Of a stretch of 64,000 bases of DNA, positions 12,001 to 20,600 are shown piece by piece. Within the stretch, counting starts at the first letter, position 1. The number at the start of each line of letters is the position of its first letter. Origin of the DNA: Carposina sasakii (Eukaryota; Arthropoda; Insecta; Lepidoptera; Carposinidae); assembly GCA_014607495.2 (NCBI GenBank), contig CP053169.1:1922001-1986000 (forward strand), read 5' to 3'. The notes beneath the pieces were generated by a model. That model was not told the DNA's origin. It saw only the letters and a list, made by a program, of their open reading frames with translations, and searched no databases. Both the position numbers and the translations under genes were made by a program.

Positions 12001-14581
12001 GGAGGTGTGAGCACGCGAAGTGGCTGTCCCTGCTATAATAGCAACAAATCTACTAGGGATCTTACTCAAGAGTGGACGAGGATTCAGGAATCGAATCAGT
12101 TATGTCCAGACATTAGCTGACCCACAATCTTAGCCTAAAGCTAAACCATGGTACTCGTAACTACATGTTATCATTAATTGAATTATGTGCAATGTTGTTG
12201 GCATGCGCCAATAGATAAAATGAAATCAAATAATTTTATCCCAGAAAACTAAGGTCACCTGTAAGGAAAGTAAGTCGTTCACCGCCAGATGGACTTTGGA
12301 AGAAATGTTTTTAATTTTAACACTAATTAGGTAACTACTTACAATGATTTTTGGCAAGATGTCTGACGTCTGCGTTTTCTTAGGTACGCACGTAGGTGTG
12401 GTGGGTGTGTTTCTGTGTTTCAATGACAAAGCGTGCCTATTTTAGGAATAAGTGCCTATTGATTGATTTAGTACTGTAAAGACAGATTGTAGATATACGG
12501 TTTTCGAACCCGATATTAAATACCACTTCTTCCATCATGACAACGTTAGATTTTTGAGCTTATCCATATCGCCATAACTGGAACTTCACTCTACTACACT
12601 TAAATGCCTAATGCAGTCCACCGCCGAACATAGGCTTCCCTCAGGGCACGTCACAAGGACACGACAGACTATGTTGTCTAAATTTTCATTAGTTTTCTCT
12701 TTTCTAACATATGGGTGACTCTTTTTGGGAACATGGCCGTGTGTACCTATAAATGTCTACGTGTATAAGTTTTGAACATAAGTAGGACCAGGGTAAATAA
12801 AAACTATCCATGTAGGTACTAGACGCTACAAAAAGCCGACACTATTATCACCGGAAAAAATTACACGCGTGTCTAGTTCCACTACCCTTGACACCTGTGG
12901 TATTTTGGCTGCATAGCTATCGCCAGCAGTACATACATACTACTTACATACATACATAGACATATAGTACCACATAGGTAACCTGTGAAGCGGGTACAAT
13001 GCCGGGTAGCGGTGCGAAGCGCGACCTGTTCCTTATCGGCTATCTTTTATGACAGTTCATAGTGATGGTTACTCACTTGAAACTAATGAAATATAAGTGG
13101 CATAATGCCTTGCCTAAAGAAAATTTGAAAACACACACATACATGTAACTTCCAATTAAGTTTCATCACTATGAACAGTTAAAAAAAATAGCTGATATGG
13201 GGTTGCTCCCACTTCGTTTTAACCCAACATCAAGTTGCGCCTGTTTAATACACAAGTGGACAGACTAAAAAATCATTAGACTACTGTCAGTCAGATAAGA
13301 ATTTATGAGTCGTTTCATAACTATGCATACGCGGTATTTCAGAGCACGTCAAGCAGCCTAGTCCCGTCATACGTCAGCGCTTACGCCTGGCAAACTGCCA
13401 GAGCAATTTTCTTTTGGCTGAAAACTATTTATAGTTTCATTGTTTTAGTCACGAACGTAATCTCACCTAATGATTTGGACTATGCACTATGAAAATTGTT
13501 GACATTTTTCGCGAATTGTTCAAGGATTTTTGTTAATTGATATTTTTCGTATTAGTTATTACTCTTGAAACTTGAAACTTTTGTTTTATTTCTTGGCTTT
13601 CCATTATGTGTAGGTACCTATATTGATTGTAATGTTAAAACATTTGTTAAATAGATTCAGAGTAAATTTTATAATGAAAAATACGAATTATTCAATATAC
13701 AGAATGGAGCTTCGAGCCGGATGCGGATTGAAAGAGCATGTTTTAGTTGTCCTTAAGAACTTGTTAGATATACTTACGGGTTGGATTGGCTATTTAGAAT
13801 TTAAAACTACCGCTATCCAAGTAGGTAGATGTCAAAAACATAGACGATAGTAGATAGGTAGGTACATGGGAAAATAATTTGAATTTTCCAACAATAAATA
13901 ATGTCGCAGGAGTCGAATCCTGAACGTCGGCTCATGGCCAGAAATGTGTTATCGTTTGTCGCAATAATTCATACTGCATTATTCGGTAAACTTACACTAT
14001 TTTATTGTTCTCTAGTTGGTTGGCTCTAGAACAAAACGGTAGTGAGCGTTAGCCATGTGTATCTACCTACTAAATAAATACTAACTTTTTATGTAAATGA
14101 TGTAACGAACATGAAAATTATTAGGTTACATTTAGATAGCAACATCAACTACTTTAAACATGGCTGTGTGTTTATCCGCTAGTCAGTCATTCAGGACTAA
14201 ATTCAGGACAGGTTTTCTTTAGGTGTCATAATAAAATAGTTTTTTTTTACTTTTGTACGATTCAAAATAAACTGTATTTCAGCAAGCTACACACAGCGTC
14301 GCATCGGTCAGTGGCGCCATCTTTTATCGTAACTCGTAAGCGTTGTCTCGTAACAAAAGCTAAGACTAGTCGCATTTTGGTATACCTACATTCATGACTA
14401 TTCTGCTCTTCCATTTTCAGTCATATTATTCAGATAATGAGCTAATTTCATATCTATTGTCGTTAAGATTGCGTGTGACTTCTTCATTAATTTTAACTTC
14501 ATTGATTCTATCATAGATTCTTTGTAAAAATAAGTCTATTTCTAGACCATAGTATGAAACAGTGCTACATTACATTATACA

Positions 14582-14613
<32 letters not shown>

Positions 14614-17600
14614 GACGTTTATGCTCATTATGGAAACAAATTATAATTTCATTATATTTCACTATGTGGTCCTATCGGCATTTGGTGCTCTGCCTACCCC
14701 GCAAGGGATAAAGACGTGATTATATGTATTATAATTTCCTTATATGTTATCGTAAAGCTCAGTACTGTCCGACATTACGCGGTGTAATGTTACACGAATT
14801 TTATAGCCGCAACTATCCTCTGCCTCTATTATGCCTTCCTAGACTGCAAAAGATATATACTTATTGCCACCATAACAAAACAAGGGCGTAACTACAGGGT
14901 GGTAAGTCGGCAAAATGACTCGGGCCCTAACCGGATGAGGCCCCCGGTTTTAAAGGAGAATCCTAACTCTCAACAAAATTTTCGAGGGCATCGATAAATT
15001 TGCTTCGTACAATATAGTTACGCAACTGAATAAAGGCCCTTAACTTGCTAACTGAAACGACCTCACTCACGGTATATGTCAATCAACTAAGTAAATCCCT
15101 TTCAGAATCGTCCACCTCTTCCCCTGGACCAACATCCTGGACGAGGATATGAATCTCTCCGACAGCTTCCGAGTGCCAGACCCGAAAACGGGTCAGATGC
15201 GGCGCCTCATCTCCCAAATCACACCGAAAGAGGAGGAAATGTTCCGTAACATGCTGCGGCGGCTCAACCACATCATCAGGGTGGCCAACGAGGCAGACGT
15301 CAGGGTTATGATTGATGCAGAGCAGACGTACTTCCAGCCTGCGATATCCAGGATCTGTGTTGAGATGATGAGGAGATATAATAAGGTGAGTGTTATTTTT
15401 GATGATTGGCACTGTTCTGAACTTTAGTTTACTGCCCTGTCTGACAATTTGATACAGTTTTGACCGTGCTTAGTCAATTCTTCTGGGACTATTATGTATG
15501 ACGAATTTGGATAGACGACTCCATTCTTTTGGTTATAAACCTATCCAGTTTTTGAGAATTGATGCCATATTGGTTAACTAGTAGGTACTTAACTACCTAC
15601 TATACCTCATTTTATTTAGAAATAGAAAGAATCCGAAAGAACGAAATCAGGTTTTTTATTAGGCACAGTTTTGTGTATTATTATCATTAATAGTTCTTAA
15701 AGAGTTTTCTACACAATTCAATAGTACCTAACTTATATAAAGTTTACACTATAAAAAACCTAAAGAAGCTGATTTCACAAACACAAAACTGAACTTTTTA
15801 GTAGGATACATCAATATGGAAAAACGACAAACTTCACTCATATCTTACAAGTATGAGTGTTCTAATGTTTACAAACAATGCTTCTTCGAAAAAAAAACGG
15901 GATATAGCTTTTGACTTTTACTGTCTTGCGTATGGAGAGTCGTGGTCTAAGTATATGGTCATTCTCCGTACTTCCAACTATAATGTATTAAGTAAGTATA
16001 CAAAATTTCAAGAAGATAAGTTGAGGAAACGAAGTGTTAACAAATTTCATTTCATACACTCTCCTATTTATGATATTTATTGGGCTACTGCAATTCCAGG
16101 ACAAATTCCTCGTGTTCAACACGTACCAGACGTACCTGAAGAACACGTACAACGAGATCCAGACGGACGTCGAGCAGGCTCAGAGACAGAACTTCTTCTG
16201 GGGCGCCAAGCTGGTGCGGGGCGCTTATATAGAACAGGTGGGTTACGGCGTTAATTGCTTATCTTTGTTTATATACAGAGAAAATAGAAAAATCATGGAG
16301 AAGAAATAAAAGAGGAGTAGCGGCTAAGTATATTTTCATATAAAAATAGTGTGCCGCGGAACGGGGGTGAAGTATGATATGGGACGAGGGAAGCATTAGG
16401 GGAAAGTGGGGTATTTGGGAACACCTAACTTACAACCCTGTAAAATAATAAAAGAAAGTCATAAATGTAATTAACTTTTATTGCAACAGGAACGTTACTT
16501 ATCCAACTACAAAGAAATTAACTCAAAACTTTTGGAAATAAACTTTATAATAAAAAAAAATAAGAAAATAAAAAACATTGGTGTTCGTATTTACCCGATA
16601 TCGTGTGGGGTAATTGAGATCAGTCCGCGGTGGAGACACGAACCATATGGGGTAATTGCGAACGACATACTTAAGTCTTAATAAGTAGGTGCTATAATTA
16701 TTTAGTTTAGCACAAATCACACGTAACGTAATTTATCATGTGCTCAGGTATTGCAAATGACGCACCTAACGCAATAACGCAACGTTCCTAATTACCCGAA
16801 TTTGGAAAGTCGAAACAAAATGACCGTTACTCGCAATATTAGTTCAAATTCAAATTCAAATTCAAAATCATTTATTCGACATGAAAGCATTAACACTTGT
16901 TTGTCGATTGTCTAATTATATGTTACTTTCTATGTTCGCACCCCAAAAATGAAACCGCTACCAAACAAAAAAAGGAGGTGAATTTAAACAACCCAAAAAT
17001 AAATAAATCGCAAAGCTTTTGCTTTGGCAACGGTCACCACCCCAAGGTGCGATTTGTTACGGTCTGTCAGGCATAAGTTAGCGATTCGGGGCTTAATAGC
17101 CACCAACGTGGAGAATAAGAGTTAAGGTCGCCTAAAGACGAAATCCAGAAGAGCTGCTACACAGTTCTCCTTTATGGCAAAACCAACATTAGGTCTGACA
17201 CACCGCATGATTCTACTATTACTGTTACACTATCTCAGTGAAGTGTCACTGCTTGGAAGAAGAAATAGCAAGAAAACTCCCAGCGACACAGTCAAAACTA
17301 AGTAACATATTAACAAAAGAATCTTACATTGGATAAGATATCAGATAGTAACACTTAACTCATTTAGTGTGTATAAATTCAATTATCATAACATAATTAA
17401 TTTAAATTCATATAAATTACATACCCACTTACACAAAGTAAGTACAGGTCCATGTCAAATTTAAACTGTATAAATAAAAATAAAAATGTGTACACAGAGT
17501 ACAAGTCAATGTCAAATAAGTATCTACTAAACTAAACTATAAAATATAAAAAAATATATATTTGTGTACAATAGTACAAGTCGACGGTAAAATGTGAATA

Positions 17601-20600
17601 GAAGAGCTAACGTGTCATTCAGAACTTAAATATATAATACCTATAGCTGGTAATAACATTAGAATGAAGAAGTCACGCATGATACACTACAGCGCTTCTG
17701 GTGACATTCACCAACACATATTAACTATACCTACTAAGCTAAATATAAAAGTAAAATATAGATTGCGTAACTTGGGGATGCTAGAACAATTCACTTCCAT
17801 GGCTCGCTATCATTTAAATATTCTAATACTGTATAATATTCTTTCATGCAAAGTTTTTTCTTCACAATGTTTTTAAATTTACAGATAGGTAGCCCTTTGA
17901 GTGTATCTGGAAGCTTGTTGTAGAAAAGTATACATTGACCCATGAATGATTTACTGACTTTGCGGAGACGGGACACATGAGCAACAAGTCTGTTCTTACC
18001 TCTTGTATTTATTTTGTGTACATCAGACATTTTATTAAATTTATCTAAATTCTTATGAACATATAATAAATTTTCATAAATATAATTCGAAGCTAAAGTC
18101 ATTATATTCAATTCTTTAAATTTCTCACGTAATGTGACCCTGGACCCTAAGTTTAGAATTGCACGGACAGCTCTTTTTTGTAAGATAAATATTGACTCCC
18201 AATCAGCTGCGCTTCCCCATAATAAAATACCGTATGTCATTATACTATGGAAATAGCTAAAATAAACAATTCTAGCAGTCTCGACATCTGTCAGTAGACG
18301 AATTCTCTTAACTGCATAGGCTGCAGAACTAAGTTTCTTACTTAGCTTTTCAATGTGAGGACCCCATTGTAATTTGGCATCCAAAGTTATGCCCAAGAAA
18401 ACAGTCGAATCCACTTGATCCAGTCTCTCGTCGCCTATGTAAACATCAGTTCTAACTTGTTTCACGTTGGGAGTAGAAAATTTTATTAATTTCGTTTTCC
18501 TACTATTAAGGACAAGATTATTATGACTAAACAAATATAACACTTTAGAGAGAGCACTGTTCACCACGTCATATACGATGAGCTGCCTCTTTACTTTAAA
18601 TAGTAAGGAGGTGTCATCTGCAAACAATACTATTTCATGCTCATTACCTACAAAGTATGGCAAATCATTTATATAAATACGGAAAAGAAACGGACCAAGG
18701 ATTGAACCTTGTGGGACACCTATTGTGACGCGCGATCCCGGTGATCGTTTTCCGTTCACATCTACCTTCTGAATCCTATCGTTCAAATAGGACATCAGAA
18801 GACAGAGGGCCCCACCCCGTATACCATAATGTTCTAATTTTCGAATTAAAATTTCATGGTGGACACAATCAAACGCTTTTGACAAGTCACAGAACACTCC
18901 CAGTGCGTCATGTGACTCCTCCCAAGCATCGACAATGCTGCCGTCATACGGAAAAAGGGCGCATCTAACATTTTTTTCAAAATTGAGTTATAGAAAATGC
19001 TGATTCCGAATCACTATATAACTCAATTTTGAAAAAAATGTTAGATGCGCCCTTTTTCCGTATGACGGCAGAATGTGTCTTAACAACTCAACTCCCGCGT
19101 CGATAGTAGACCGCCCCTTGGTGAAGCCATACTGCTTATTGCTAAAAATGTTGTTATTATCGAAGTGCCTGGACAATTGTTCTAAGTGGCGGTGAACTTA
19201 AAACTACTTGGAATTTATAAACTGATAGTACATGTAAGATGACAACAAAATATGTTGTCATTAACCTCAAAAATATCATTTTTGTGCTGATTTTTATATG
19301 CGACAAAAATTGTAACAAAATTACGTAAAAGATTATTTGACTCACCGTGACGAAATGCGTGCATCTTCTTACTCGCACTTTTGCGGGCATACTAAGGGCT
19401 GGCAAGCGCATCAGCTTAGATGTGTGCGGGCGATTTAGTGCGGGAGGTTTATTTGATATTCAACTGTTCTCAATTACCCGCCGTTCTCAATTACCCCACC
19501 TTCCCCTAAACATTGTAGCCCTGCCCATTTACGTAGAAACCACCTTGTAGTGACTATACAAACTACTTGCTCATTATCAATATGGTTCAAGATTGTCTTA
19601 CATGTGCAATTACCTACTCATCACTAGATGGCAATATTATACTACGTTTTAGTAAAAATAGTACTCAGATAAAAGCGCTAGTGTATTTGTAATTTTAATA
19701 CGGTTACATTTCGGAGCACAAGCGTGTGGTTACAGCGACTGCGTTACACTGGCGCTGAAGCTCCGCCCCTAGCATGACGTCATGGCCTTATGATTGCCAC
19801 ACGACTCAGTTCATAGTCCCACCTCCTCTTTTATACCTTCTTTATGGAAAATACATTACAAATAAACAATTATTTACAATAAAACTTTCGTGCAGATGCG
19901 GAGCTTCACTTCCGTGCATGTCGTAATAGTTGGGCATTCTCTCAGGCATTCTAACAGGCTATAACTAGCAACTTATCTCCGATTTTTGACATCTGACCCC
20001 GCTATGTTATACTTGGCTGTGGGATCTCCCTAACGATCCTGCAGTTTTGGCTACCCTATTTCGGAAACACAGCCATCTTTATATGTATGTATGCAGGTAT
20101 GGATGTAATTACTAGCGGCCGCCCACGATTTTGTCTTCGCAAAGGGGACTTTCGTATAAGCATTGCACCTGTGCAAAACCGAGGCGGGTCACTAGTTATA
20201 CAATCTCCTAAACCTTCCTCTTGAAGTTACAAAATCCATTGGCCAGTTTTAAATATCTAAGCATATATAGGGTACAGGCAGATATTGAAGTATAAATGTA
20301 CAACGTAGTAGTAATAGCTCAATGCAGGCACAGCGGGAAGCGACTTGTTTTATAACATGTAGTGATGTGGACAGGAACGTGCCCGGGCAGCCGCCATGGG
20401 CTACGAGGACCCGACCTGCGAGAACGTGGAGGCGACCACCGCCTCCTTCCACAAGTGCCTCAAGGAGATCCTCAGCAAGGTCAAGGTAAGAACTATTTAA
20501 TGATAATATAACACACTCCGCGCCTCGGCAAGCGTAGCGTTGGACGCCCTCCGGACAGATGGACCGATGACTTAAAGAGGACGGCTGGTAGTGACTGGAT

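Larger units (their letters stand above)
16843..19186 (-). mobile_element. 5'-truncated non-LTR retrotransposon (LINE)
   Basis: On the minus strand: reverse-transcriptase frame 19176-18988 continued at 18897-17791, then a 3' UTR and a tail of (GAATTT)n repeats at 16843-16870. The RT blocks [22 protein letters not shown] and FADDTSLL with the two catalytic aspartates are intact. The C-terminal part (LQKRAVRAI...) is typical of CR1/jockey-related LINEs; the exact clade is uncertain. The endonuclease domain is missing. Confidence 0.85.
16399..19506 (+). mobile_element. TA-flanked DNA element, host of a nested LINE
   Basis: Ends are ggggaaagtggggtatttgg and its near-complement (ttaccccaccttcccc), each flanked by TA (16397-16398, 19507-19508). 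It repeats GGGTAATTG-type motifs near the ends, like the element at 24225-25196. Outside the LINE it is about 760 bp (16399-16842 and 19187-19506) with no transposase. A Tc1/mariner or pogo-like MITE is likely. Confidence 0.72.

Noticed and set aside
15083..15412. 109-codon minus-strand frame
   Set aside because: Shadow of the strongly conserved PRODH exon at 15106-15385.
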